Shown piece by piece: positions 1-6,064 of a stretch of DNA of 7,060 nt. The notes beneath the pieces were generated by a model. It saw only the letters and a list, made by a program, of their open reading frames with translations, was not told where the DNA came from and searched no databases. How positions within the stretch are numbered: the stretch's first letter is position 1; every line of letters begins with the position of its first letter. The DNA lies in contig URMR01000091.1 in the NCBI GenBank assembly GCA_900548935.1, forward strand, positions 1 through 7,060, written 5' to 3'. Both the position numbers and the translations under genes were made by a program. The DNA is from an uncultured Collinsella sp. Its GTDB lineage: Bacteria; Actinomycetota; Coriobacteriia; Coriobacteriales; Coriobacteriaceae.

Positions 1-1428
1 GAGGTATTCTGCCACGGTGCGATTTGCATCGGCTATTCGGGGGCGTGCGAGTTCTCGGCCCTGCGGCGTGGGCGCTCGGCGATGCGCGGCGACTGCACGC
101 AGCCGTGCCGTCTGGCGTACGACCTGGTGGACGAGGCTGGACAGAGCGTTGTCGCCGTCGAGGGAGATCGCCTGCTGTGTCCGCGTGACTATCTGGGTAT
201 TGCGCATCTGCCCGAGCTTGTAGATGCCGGCGTGGCGTCGCTCAAGATCGAGGGGCGCATGAAGAACCCCGATTACGTATTCAACGTGGTGCGGGTGTGG
301 CGCCGGGCACTCGATATGCTGCGCGACGGCGCGTGGGACCCCGATGCCGTGGAAGAGCTTGAACGCGAGCTGGGGAGGTCGTTTAACCGTGGGTTTACCG
401 ATGCGTACCTGCGAGGGCGTTCGGGTGCCGAGCTGATGAGCTTTGAGCGCGCAATTAACCAGGGCGTGCGCGTGGGGCGTTTGGTCGCTGTGGGCCACGA
501 AGAGGTGACCGTTGAGCTCGACGCCGCCGTGGCGGCGGGTGACACGCTCGAGATCCGGTTTTATCCGGGTGTCGACGCGCGTCCCGATGTGCCCAAGCGC
601 TGGCCACAGGTGCCTTGCCCCGTGGATGCCGCTGCGGGAGAGCGCATCGTCGTGCATTGCAAACGTAAGGTGGACGCGGGCTGCGAGGTCTATCTGATCC
701 GCAGTGCCGGCGTGCTGGGGCAGACGACAACGGTGTTGGAGCGCATGCGGGCCGAGGCAGATGCGGTCGCGCCTGTTGAGCGGTCCTTTGAGGTGCTGCC
801 GTTTGAGGGCGTTCTGGCAGATGACGACGTGCCGACGGAGTTGGCGGGGCCGTCAAAGTATGAGGCTTTTGCTCGTATGGTCTTTGCCTGGGAACTGATG
901 GATGTGGATCCGCGCGATGAGCGAGACCTGTCCGATGCGACGGTGGTGCTCGACGAAGTGTGCCGCGCGGGCGATACCGAGCGGACTCGGGCACTTATGC
1001 AGCGTGCCGGGTGCGTCGTCTGCCGCAATCTGGGGCAGGTGGCGATGGCCCGCGAGCTGGGCACGGCGTTCGACGTGGCGGCGCCGGTGTTCTGCGCCAA
1101 TCGGGCCACACTTGCCTGGCTGCGGGGTCTTGGCGCGGGGCGGGTATACTTGCCTGCCGAGTTGCTCGGCAATGATAGGGAGCGTATTGCCGAGCTGGCG
1201 GCCGAACCCGGCGTCTTGGGTCCGGTCGACGCCGACCGTCCCGAGCTCATGGTGTGCGAGCACTGCCTGCTGACCGCCGAGGGCGTCTGCGCCACCGATG
1301 CGACGGGGCAGGTCCATTGCCGTGACTGCTTGCGCCGTCGGCAGGTGCGCTATCTGGTCGAGCGTGACGGTACACGTCTGCCAGTTGCCATCGACGCATG
1401 CGGCAGGACGAGGATTTTCCTGTCGTAG
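1..1428 (+). CDS. U32-family protein (peptidase U32 / RlhA-TrhP-like), 5' end missing
   Basis: The reading frame is open from the first base and ends at TAG 1426-1428, giving the last 475 residues; the start lies upstream of the window. The first 19 residues, EVFCHGAICIGYSGACEFS, closely match the U32 signature, with F where an aliphatic residue is usual. RGDCTQPCR (29-37) and SLKIEGRMK (80-88) are also typical of the family. The C-terminus has C419, C422, C430, C440 and C443, then a VAIDACGR segment that aligns with the family's usual end. Some U32 members (E. coli RlhA and TrhP) take part in hydroxylating rRNA or tRNA, and others are called collagenase-like peptidases. Conserved cysteines in the family are thought to bind an iron-sulfur cluster. 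Which role this one has cannot be told from sequence. The length fits the long form, with an extra C-terminal domain after the catalytic barrel. No terminator separates it from tyrS, so read-through is possible. Family assignment is confident; function is not. Confidence 0.9.
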   Translation, partial: EVFCHGAICIGYSGACEFSALRRGRSAMRGDCTQPCRLAYDLVDEAGQSVVAVEGDRLLCPRDYLGIAHLPELVDAGVASLKIEGRMKNPDYVFNVVRVWRRALDMLRDGAWDPDAVEELERELGRSFNRGFTDAYLRGRSGAELMSFERAINQGVRVGRLVAVGHEEVTVELDAAVAAGDTLEIRFYPGVDARPDVPKRWPQVPCPVDAAAGERIVVHCKRKVDAGCEVYLIRSAGVLGQTTTVLERMRAEADAVAPVERSFEVLPFEGVLADDDVPTELAGPSKYEAFARMVFAWELMDVDPRDERDLSDATVVLDEVCRAGDTERTRALMQRAGCVVCRNLGQVAMARELGTAFDVAAPVFCANRATLAWLRGLGAGRVYLPAELLGNDRERIAELAAEPGVLGPVDADRPELMVCEHCLLTAEGVCATDATGQVHCRDCLRRRQVRYLVERDGTRLPVAIDACGRTRIFLS

Positions 1429-1447
1429 GTGCTGCGTCGCGTCAGTT

Positions 1448-1456
1448 TGTTATCAT
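1448..1456 (+). promoter_or_regulatory. Possible extended -10 promoter for tyrS
   Basis: TG-T-TATCAT is an extended -10 element in the 96-bp gap between the U32 stop codon and tyrS. No good -35 is seen at the expected distance, as is common for extended -10 promoters. Transcription would start near 1463, giving a leader of about 60 nt. This is inferred from sequence alone. Confidence 0.4.
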
Positions 1457-1476
1457 ATGAGAGTTTATGGACTTCC

Positions 1477-1503
1477 AGCACCGCCGTTTTCGGCGAGGGT
1501 GCT
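1477..1503 (+). other. Hairpin in the tyrS leader
   Basis: AGCACC (1477-1482) and GCCG (1483-1486) pair with CGGC (1491-1494) and GGTGCT (1498-1503). The loop is TTTT and a 3-nt bulge (GAG) interrupts the right arm, giving ten base pairs. No T-run follows, so it does not look like a terminator. It ends 7 nt before the Shine-Dalgarno site and may set mRNA stability or translation. It is far too small to be a T-box. Confidence 0.5.
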
Positions 1504-1510
1504 ATAGCAA

Positions 1511-1517
1511 AAGGAGG
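1511..1517 (+). promoter_or_regulatory. Ribosome binding site of tyrS
   Basis: AAGGAGG lies 7 nt before ATG 1525. It fixes the start there rather than at the in-frame GTG at 1429, which has no such site and would add 32 residues foreign to the family. Confidence 0.85.
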
Positions 1518-1524
1518 ATACCCA

Positions 1525-2736
1525 ATGCTGTCTGTTGACGAGCAAATGCGTATCATCACCTCGGGCGCCGCGCAGATCGTTCCCGAGGCCGACCTTCGCA
1601 AGAAGCTTGAGAAGGGCGAGCCCCTCAACATCAAGCTCGGCGTCGACCCCACCAGCCCCGACCTGCACCTGGGCCACGCCGTGCCGCTGCGCAAGATGCG
1701 TCAGTTCCAGGACCTGGGCCACAACGTCACCCTCATCATCGGCAACGGTACCGCGTTGATCGGCGACCCCTCGGGCAAGAATTCCACCCGTCCGCAGCTT
1801 TCGCAGGAGCAGATCGAGGCCAACGCCGAGACCTACGTGAGCCAGGCCATGAAGATCTTGGATCCCGAGAAGACCACCATCGTGCACAACGGTGACTGGA
1901 TCTTGTCGATGGATCTGGCCGGTCTGCTGCAGGTGTGCTCCAAGTTCACCGTCGCCCGCATCCTTGAGCGCGATGACTTTACCAAGCGCTACCAGTCTCA
2001 GACGCCGATCGCCCTGCATGAGTTCCTGTATCCCGTGATGCAGGCCTTTGACTCCGTGCAGATTAAGGCCGACGTGGAGATGGGCGGCACCGACCAGCTC
2101 TTCAACCTGCTCGCCGGCCGTGAGCTCATGGAGAAGATGGGCATGGAGCCGCAGATCGCGCTCACCATGCCGCTGCTCGAGGGCACCGATGGCGTCCGTA
2201 AGATGTCCAAGTCCTACGGTAACTACATTGGCCTGACCGACGCGCCCAAGGATATGTTCGGCAAGACCATGTCCATCCCCGACGAGATGATCGGTAAGTA
2301 CTATCGTCTGGCGAGCTCGCTCACCCCGGCCGAGGTCGACAAGATCGACGCTGCTCTGGCCGACGGCTCTGCCGACCCCTATGAGCTCAAGCGCGCCCTG
2401 GGTCGAGACCTGTGCGATACCTACCACGGCGCCGGTGCCGGCGACGAGGCTCAGGCCGAGTTCGACCGCGTGTTCAAGGAGGGTCAGCTCGCCGACTTCC
2501 CCGAGAAGCATGTTGAGCTGACTGTTAACGACGAGGGCCAGATCTACCTCGCCGGCCTGCTCAAGGACTTGGGTCTTTCGGCAAGCGCCGGCCAGGCTCG
2601 TCGCGATATCGACGGCGGTGGCGTCAAGATCAACGGCAAGGCCGTGGCTCCCAAGAGCTACAACATCGACCCCAGCGCCCTCAAGCTGGGCGACACCCTC
2701 TCCGTAGGCAAGCGCAAGGGCTTTAAGTTGGTCTAA
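1525..2736 (+). CDS. tyrS: Tyrosyl-tRNA synthetase (EC 6.1.1.1)
   Basis: A complete 403-residue cytoplasmic class I aminoacyl-tRNA synthetase, which activates tyrosine with ATP and loads it onto tRNA-Tyr. The HIGH-type motif is HLGH (48-51) within DPTSPDLHLGH. The tyrosine-site segment MGGTDQ (186-191) lies in the typical GGTDQLFNLLAGRE context. The second ATP-binding loop is KMSKS (226-230). The last 65 or so residues form an S4-like RNA-binding domain. A KMSKS loop, rather than KFGKS or KFGKT, together with the QFQDLGH and IGDPSGK segments, is typical of the TyrZ-like second clade of bacterial TyrRS (knowledge of the family). The start is set by a strong AAGGAGG. The gene probably has its own promoter and ends at a strong intrinsic terminator, so it is likely monocistronic. 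No T-box is present in the 96-bp upstream gap. Nothing is missing or broken. Confidence 0.97.
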   Translation: MLSVDEQMRIITSGAAQIVPEADLRKKLEKGEPLNIKLGVDPTSPDLHLGHAVPLRKMRQFQDLGHNVTLIIGNGTALIGDPSGKNSTRPQLSQEQIEANAETYVSQAMKILDPEKTTIVHNGDWILSMDLAGLLQVCSKFTVARILERDDFTKRYQSQTPIALHEFLYPVMQAFDSVQIKADVEMGGTDQLFNLLAGRELMEKMGMEPQIALTMPLLEGTDGVRKMSKSYGNYIGLTDAPKDMFGKTMSIPDEMIGKYYRLASSLTPAEVDKIDAALADGSADPYELKRALGRDLCDTYHGAGAGDEAQAEFDRVFKEGQLADFPEKHVELTVNDEGQIYLAGLLKDLGLSASAGQARRDIDGGGVKINGKAVAPKSYNIDPSALKLGDTLSVGKRKGFKLV

Positions 2737-2765
2737 CGAGCGAGTTGACCTCACAAGTGCAATAA

Positions 2766-2798
2766 GGCCGCAGCCGGGAATCCCGACTGCGGCCCTTT
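2766..2798 (+). terminator. Intrinsic terminator of tyrS
   Basis: GGCCGCAG (2766-2773) pairs perfectly with CTGCGGCC (2787-2794). Inside, CGGG (2775-2778) pairs with CCCG (2782-2785) around a 3-nt loop, with one C/A mismatch between the two stems. The short T-tract is CTTT. It begins 30 nt after the tyrS stop. Confidence 0.85.
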
Positions 2799-2800
2799 AA

Positions 2801-2871
2801 GTTGCGGTGAAATAGTTCCTAAAAACGCGGCCTAGGCCTTTAAACAGGAACTATTCCACCGCAACTTTTTT
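2801..2871. repeat. Long near-perfect inverted repeat with T-run
   Basis: Two 20-nt arms (2801-2820 and 2846-2865) are inverted copies matching at 19 of 20 positions; the left arm starts GTTGCGGTG and the right arm ends CACCGCAAC. The 25-nt centre holds its own palindrome, GGCCTAGGCC (2829-2838). Six T residues follow (2866-2871). It could be a second terminator or a REP/MITE-like repeat placed after genes. No coding sequence overlaps it. Confidence 0.8.
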
Positions 2872-2892
2872 GTTGCCTTGGTCGTCAATAGT

Positions 2893-2925
2893 TTGGTGCA
2901 ATGGGGTCAGGCTAGTCTGCACCAA
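2893..2925. repeat. 8-bp perfect inverted repeat (hairpin)
   Basis: TTGGTGCA (2893-2900) and TGCACCAA (2918-2925) pair perfectly around a 17-nt loop. Four T residues follow on the plus strand. It lies beyond the stop of the minus-strand gene, but the tail on that strand is not T-rich, so a terminator role there is doubtful. Confidence 0.5.
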
Positions 2926-2941
2926 TTTTGCGGTGCCGTTA
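2925..2941. repeat. Left copy of a 17-nt direct repeat flanking the two-gene islet
   Basis: ATTTTGCGGTGCCGTTA matches 4046-4062 (ATTTGGCGGTGCCGTTA) at 16 of 17 positions in the same orientation. The copies lie 1121 bp apart on either side of the two small genes. It could be an attachment-site-like duplication or two members of a dispersed repeat family. Confidence 0.6.
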
Positions 2942-2963
2942 CTGGCTCTGTCATATCGAGGCG

Positions 2964-3353
2964 CTACTGGTTAGGTTGAGAAGCTTCGACAACCATGGTC
3001 CAGGGGATAATGCGCCTGACGGCAGCCGCCGCCGAACTAGCAGACCCCTTGTCGCTGAATGATAGTTCTGCCGCGTGATACGCCTCTTCGACGGCACTGC
3101 CATTGACGCCCGCGGCTTCCGCAATCCACAGTGCTAGGGCAGCACAATTCAGATGATTGTAAACACTTTTTGCTGTCCGGGCCCCATCTTGTGCTTCAAG
3201 CCATGTGACGCAGTGCTCTTGCTCCGTGTCGCCGGACTGTCCCGGACTTTTCCAAACTTGATCGTCATAAAGCGCCGACCGAGTATAGCTGGCTTTTTTG
3301 GTTTTCGCCCACGCCTTCATTTCGGACGAGTTCATGTCTAGGTCTAGTTGCAT
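2964..3353 (-). CDS. Hypothetical protein, 129 aa, first gene of divergent islet
   Basis: Not recognised. The reading frame runs from ATG (complement of 3351-3353) to TAG (complement of 2964-2966). A good Shine-Dalgarno site, TAAGGAG (complement of 3360-3366), sits 6 nt before the start, which is the main reason to accept it as a real gene. The protein is soluble-looking, with no signal peptide or membrane segment. Its N-terminal half is polar and rich in charged residues. The middle (about 65-95) looks helical and alanine-rich (NHLNCAALALWIAEAAG). After a Ser/Ala-rich linker (101-111) comes a basic-hydrophobic end, RRIIPWTMVVEA (113-124). Single cysteines occur at 48 and 70. Composition is less GC-rich than the neighbouring housekeeping genes. 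It is transcribed away from the 119-aa gene across an AT-rich spacer, which suggests a small acquired cassette. A shorter start at Met7 is possible. Confidence 0.72.
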   Translation of the reverse strand: MQLDLDMNSSEMKAWAKTKKASYTRSALYDDQVWKSPGQSGDTEQEHCVTWLEAQDGARTAKSVYNHLNCAALALWIAEAAGVNGSAVEEAYHAAELSFSDKGSASSAAAAVRRIIPWTMVVEASQPNQ

Positions 3354-3374
3354 CGATAGCTCCTTAGAATATAA

Positions 3375-3403
3375 AATATAGACATCACTACTATATATAC
3401 CAA
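3375..3403 (-). promoter_or_regulatory. Predicted promoter of the 129-aa gene
   Basis: Read on the minus strand, TTGGTA (3398-3403) and TATATT (3375-3380) are 17 nt apart. They match the sigma-70 consensus at 4 of 6 and 5 of 6 positions. The leader to the start codon would be short. A second TTGACA box (3426-3431) has only a poor -10 partner. AT-rich DNA makes chance matches likely. Confidence 0.4.
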
Positions 3404-3483
3404 ATTAAACAAATCAAAAGAGAAATGTCAATTTGCTATTTACACTATCAATGCTCTAAACATAATTAAAATCGCAGTATATA

Positions 3484-3499
3484 GGAATTATTAAATTCC
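3484..3499. repeat. Perfect short inverted repeat, possible operator
   Basis: GGAATT (3484-3489) and AATTCC (3494-3499) are perfect inverted arms with a 4-nt ATTA centre. It lies just upstream of the direct repeats and the plus-strand promoter, where a regulator could bind. Confidence 0.4.
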
Positions 3500-3535
3500 A
3501 TATTGATATCGTCAATTATTTGTAATATTGATATC
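3500..3535. repeat. Two 11-bp direct repeats overlapping the -35 box, possible operator
   Basis: ATATTGATATC occurs at 3500-3510 and again at 3525-3535, 25 bp apart start to start. The first copy also starts a small dyad, ATTGA-TATCG-TCAAT (3502-3516). The second copy covers the -35 box (3528-3533) of the 119-aa gene. The arrangement suits a protein-binding site, possibly for autoregulation; this is inference. Confidence 0.45.
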
Positions 3536-3555
3536 CAGAGTGACTTCGATATAAT
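3528..3555 (+). promoter_or_regulatory. Predicted promoter of the 119-aa gene
   Basis: TTGATA (3528-3533) and a perfect TATAAT (3550-3555) are 16 nt apart. Transcription would start near 3562, about 33 nt before the start codon. This is the best consensus promoter in the window. Confidence 0.65.
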
Positions 3556-3594
3556 AGCTAGAGTGAGCTTAATATTTTTATGTAGGAGCATCGA

Positions 3595-3954
3595 ATGCGA
3601 AAGAAATGGGTTGATTACAACGGGGCGGTATCACGTCTCAGGGCGGTAATGGTTGAGCAGCCGGTGCTCAATAGAAGCCAAGCCCAGGAGGTCATCGGTA
3701 TTTCTCCGAGCGTTTTCTCGCTTAACGTTTTGGCGAATAGCCTTTGGCTGGCAAAGGAGTCTCAGGATGGTCGCTGGTTTGAAACCGCGGCTTTGATCAG
3801 GCACTTCGTTAGAATGGATGAACAGCGAGAAGCGGCAAAGTTGCTGTTTGCATACTATTACTTTTCTGATGAAGCATTCGAGGCGGAGTACGGCAAGTCA
3901 AAGGCCTTTGTCTTTGCACCGGGGACTAATCTGACCGTCGGTGGGGACAACTGA
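3595..3954 (+). CDS. Hypothetical protein, 119 aa, with a possible helix-turn-helix
   Basis: Family not recognised. ATG at 3595 follows AGGAG (3584-3588) by 6 nt and a near-consensus promoter, so expression is likely. Residues about 25-50 (NRSQAQEVIGISPSVFSLNV) resemble the helix-turn-helix of excisionase-like or MerR-like small DNA-binding proteins. A wing-like segment with GRWFETAALIRHF follows (59-71), similar to the part where such proteins read a residue pattern ending in a helix. A helical, aromatic stretch (LLFAYYYFSDEAF, 83-95) and a polar tail follow. There is no signal peptide or membrane helix. Codon use is less GC-biased than that of tyrS and ade. It lies head-to-head with the 129-aa gene, so regulation of the shared AT-rich region is plausible, but this rests on pattern recognition only. 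No clear terminator follows its stop. Confidence 0.72.
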   Translation: MRKKWVDYNGAVSRLRAVMVEQPVLNRSQAQEVIGISPSVFSLNVLANSLWLAKESQDGRWFETAALIRHFVRMDEQREAAKLLFAYYYFSDEAFEAEYGKSKAFVFAPGTNLTVGGDN

Positions 3955-3991
3955 GGGGCATGTTTGCGTCGGTAGTGACTTTGTTTGTGCA

Positions 3992-4005
3992 CATTTGGCG
4001 GTGCC
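3992..4005. repeat. Partial copy of the GCGGTGCC repeat
   Basis: CATTTGGCGGTGCC is identical to 4045-4058, 53 bp downstream. It is a third, shorter relative of the repeat that flanks the islet, just after the 119-aa gene. Confidence 0.55.
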
Positions 4006-4029
4006 CGAGACGAGCGATGGTCTGAATTT

Positions 4030-4043
4030 GTGTCCCCAGGGGA
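4030..4043. repeat. GGGGACAC-type motif with small palindrome
   Basis: GTGTCCCC (4030-4037) is the reverse complement of the GGGGACAC at 6027-6034. It forms a TCCCC-A-GGGGA palindrome (4033-4043). It probably belongs to the same dispersed motif seen after ade and after the HAD gene. Confidence 0.4.
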
Positions 4044-4045
4044 TC

Positions 4046-4062
4046 ATTTGGCGGTGCCGTTA
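4046..4062. repeat. Right copy of the 17-nt direct repeat flanking the islet
   Basis: This is the partner of 2925-2941, differing at one position. It lies between the 119-aa gene and the predicted ade promoter. Confidence 0.6.
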
Positions 4063-4075
4063 AGCGGAAGAGGTG

Positions 4076-4105
4076 TTATCGACGGCCTCCTTTTGGGCAT
4101 ACAAT
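4076..4105 (+). promoter_or_regulatory. Predicted promoter of ade
   Basis: TTATCG (4076-4081) and TACAAT (4100-4105) are 18 nt apart. The -10 is good (5 of 6) and the -35 weak (3 of 6). Transcription would start near 4112, giving a leader of about 62 nt before the ade start. Confidence 0.45.
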
Positions 4106-4117
4106 GGCTATTGGTTT

Positions 4118-4153
4118 GCTGCGGTGAAGGCCTGTCCGCTCCGCAGCTTTTTT
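4118..4153 (+). terminator. Terminator-like hairpin in the ade leader (possible attenuator)
   Basis: GCTGCGG (4118-4124) pairs perfectly with CCGCAGC (4141-4147) around a 16-nt loop. Six T residues follow (4148-4153). The run ends 8 nt before the TAAAGGAG of ade. If the predicted promoter is right, every ade transcript must pass it, so it could work as an attenuator. Otherwise it stops read-through from the 119-aa gene. Confidence 0.65.
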
Positions 4154-4161
4154 CTACGGTT

Positions 4162-4168
4162 AAAGGAG
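4162..4168 (+). promoter_or_regulatory. Ribosome binding site of ade
   Basis: AAAGGAG lies 5 nt before ATG 4174 and fixes the start there. The frame is open further upstream to an ATG at 3985, but that extension would run through the promoter, terminator and repeats. Confidence 0.8.
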
Positions 4169-4173
4169 TATGT

Positions 4174-5994
4174 ATGTCCGTTGAGGTCATGAGGTCTGTG
4201 ATCGAGGCCGCCGAGGGTCGTGTACCTGTCGACACGCTGTTTGCCAACGCGCAGATCGTCGATGTGTACGGTCAGCGTGTGGCGCCCGGTAGCGTTGCCG
4301 TCAAGGATGGCGTGATCGTCGGTGTGCTGTACGACGGTCGCGACGATGCCGCCGGTACGTATGAGGCTGCCGAGGTCATCGATTGCCAGGGCCGCTATCT
4401 TGCCCCCGGCTTTATCGACGGACATCTGCACATTGAGTCCTCGAACATTCGTCCCGCCGAGTATGCGCGCATGGCCGCGACGCGCGGTACTACCACCGCC
4501 ATTGCCGACAGCCACGAGATTGCCAATGTTGCCGGTCTCGACGGCTTGCGCTTTATGATCGAGGATGGTCGCCGCGCGCCCATCTCCATCAAGTACATGA
4601 TGCCCTCGTGCGTGCCCGCACTGCCCGACGAGCAGGCCGGTGCCGTCATCACCGCTGCCGATATGCAGGCGTTTTTTGCCGAATATCCGGGTGATGTCTT
4701 TGGCCTGGGCGAGATGATGAACCTGCCGGGCGTCTTTATGGCCGATCCCGAGACCTGTGCTCGTATCGACGCTGCCAACCAGACGCCGTCCAAACAGGTC
4801 GACGGTCATGCCCCACTCGTTGCCGGCAAGGACCTCAACGCCTATGTCGCGGCTGGCATTATCGCTGATCATGAGTCGACGATTCCCGAGGAGGCACTCG
4901 ACAAGCTGTCCCGCGGCATGTATGTGATGCTACGCGAAGGTACGTGCAGCCATGATCTGGCCAACCTGTCTCCGATGCTGCTGGAGAATCCCGCGCGCGC
5001 CCGCCGCTGCTGCTTTGCGACCGACGACCGTGCTCCCTCCGATGCGCTTGCAACCGGCATGATCGACAATGCCTGCCGCGTGGCTATCGAGGCCGGTATT
5101 GACCCCGTGGTTGCCATCTCTATGGCGTCCCTGTCCACGGCCGAGGCGTTTGGCCTGGACCACGGTTGCCGCGACCCGCACGAGCTGCGTGGCGCCATCG
5201 CCCCGGGTAAGCGTGCCGACCTGCTGTTGCTCGATGACCTGACGTTTGCCAAGGCTCCACATCGTGTTTATGCTGCCGGTGCTCTGGTGGCGCAGGACGG
5301 CACCTTTGTGGGCGAGATTGCACCCGAGATGGCCGAGGTTGCGGCCCTTGCCGATGAACTGCGCGCCTCCGTTAAGCTGCCGAAGCTTTCGCTCGACGTA
5401 TTCGATTATGCCTTTAAGCCGGGCGAGGCCGTGATTGACGTGGTGCCGGGTAAGGCTATCACGGGCATGGTTCGTCCCGAGACTGACGAGGGCCTGCGCC
5501 GCATTATGCTGATCGAACGTCACGGCCGCGGCGTATCGCTGCAAGCCGAGGGCGCCGACGTTGATGGTCCTGCGGGCCTGGGTCTTGTTGGCAAGCACAT
5601 CGGTCGCGGCTGGGTGCGCGGCTTTACCATCACGGGCGGTGCCATCGCCTCGACGATCGGCCATGACTCGCACAACGTGTGCGTGGTGGGCGACAACGCG
5701 ACCGATATGATGGCTGCCGTCGAGGCCGTGGGCCAGGGCGGTCACGTGCTGGTGCGCAACGGCGAGGTCGTGGCGCGCATTCCGCTGGCGCTCGGTGGCC
5801 TTATGAGCGAAGGCACGGCCGAGGACGTTGCCGCGCAGCACGACGACTTTATGGTCAAGGCACGCGCCATGGGTATTGAGCCGCCGCTCGACCCCATCAT
5901 GGGCATCATCTTCCTGCCCCTGCCGGTCATCCCGACGCTCCGCATCCGCCTCGAGGGCATGTTCGACGTCGCGACCTTCACCTACGCCGACTAG
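4174..5994 (+). CDS. ade: Adenine deaminase (EC 3.5.4.2)
   Basis: A complete 606-residue cytoplasmic amidohydrolase-superfamily enzyme. It converts adenine to hypoxanthine and ammonia in purine salvage, usually with Mn or Fe at the active site. After an N-terminal beta segment, the metal-dependent barrel starts with APGFIDGHLHIESS: H84 and H86 form the HxH metal motif, with E88 following. Next come ADSHEIANV (111-119), VDGHAP with H212, DHES with H233, and the ATDDR segment with D284 and D285. RGAIAPGKRADLLLLDD (339-355) closes the barrel in the usual way. The C-terminal adenine deaminase domain shows GAIASTIGHDSHN (489-501) and LPLPVIPTLR (581-590). The length is normal for the family and no key residue is missing. 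A small insert, DHGCRDPHEL (329-338), precedes RGAIAPG. It appears monocistronic, and its short leader carries a terminator-like hairpin. No purine transporter or other purine gene is adjacent in the window. Confidence 0.96.
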   Translation: MSVEVMRSVIEAAEGRVPVDTLFANAQIVDVYGQRVAPGSVAVKDGVIVGVLYDGRDDAAGTYEAAEVIDCQGRYLAPGFIDGHLHIESSNIRPAEYARMAATRGTTTAIADSHEIANVAGLDGLRFMIEDGRRAPISIKYMMPSCVPALPDEQAGAVITAADMQAFFAEYPGDVFGLGEMMNLPGVFMADPETCARIDAANQTPSKQVDGHAPLVAGKDLNAYVAAGIIADHESTIPEEALDKLSRGMYVMLREGTCSHDLANLSPMLLENPARARRCCFATDDRAPSDALATGMIDNACRVAIEAGIDPVVAISMASLSTAEAFGLDHGCRDPHELRGAIAPGKRADLLLLDDLTFAKAPHRVYAAGALVAQDGTFVGEIAPEMAEVAALADELRASVKLPKLSLDVFDYAFKPGEAVIDVVPGKAITGMVRPETDEGLRRIMLIERHGRGVSLQAEGADVDGPAGLGLVGKHIGRGWVRGFTITGGAIASTIGHDSHNVCVVGDNATDMMAAVEAVGQGGHVLVRNGEVVARIPLALGGLMSEGTAEDVAAQHDDFMVKARAMGIEPPLDPIMGIIFLPLPVIPTLRIRLEGMFDVATFTYAD

Positions 5995-5998
5995 TCAT

Positions 5999-6036
5999 CG
6001 GGGACGTTCTTAAACGACTAATCGTTGGGGACACTC
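5999..6036. repeat. Paired GGGGAC motifs after ade
   Basis: GGGGACGTTC (6000-6009) and GGGGACACTC (6027-6036) are in the same orientation, just after the ade stop. Between them lies a small dyad, AACGA-CTAA-TCGTT (6013-6026). Similar motifs occur at 7005-7014 and, reversed, at 4030-4037. They resemble REP-type repeats that I associate with Y1/RAYT transposases, but no transposase is present here. Confidence 0.5.
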
Positions 6037-6064
6037 TTTGGCGTGTGCCTGGCGCCGCGACCGT

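Larger units (their letters stand above)
3354..3594. other. AT-rich divergent intergenic region
   Basis: About 73% A+T by hand count over 3361-3600, against a GC-rich background. It separates the two divergent small genes and holds candidate promoters facing both ways, a perfect GGAATT-ATTA-AATTCC inverted repeat (3484-3499) and two ATATTGATATC direct repeats. No open reading frame worth reporting was seen in it. Such a composition step is typical of acquired DNA or of a control region bound by regulators. Confidence 0.8.

Noticed and set aside
1429..1524. GTG start at 1429 for tyrS
   Set aside because: It has no ribosome binding site, it overlaps the promoter and hairpin, and the added residues do not belong to TyrRS.
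1429..1524. T-box in front of tyrS
   Set aside because: The whole gap is 96 nt, too short, and the conserved T-box sequence is not seen.
1465..2754. Long open frame opposite tyrS on the minus strand (429 codons)
   Set aside because: It mirrors tyrS, whose motifs are clear, and the GC-rich codon pattern leaves the opposite frame open. Its translation is low-complexity and resembles no family.
3985..4173. Upstream start at 3985 for adenine deaminase
   Set aside because: The extension would read through the promoter and the terminator hairpin; a clear ribosome binding site precedes ATG 4174.
4106..4173. Purine riboswitch in front of ade
   Set aside because: The leader is about 60 nt, mostly terminator hairpin, and the three-way-junction core of purine aptamers is not visible.
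4930..5841. Long open frame opposite ade on the minus strand (303 codons)
   Set aside because: Same cause: it lies inside the well-supported ade gene and has no recognisable domain.
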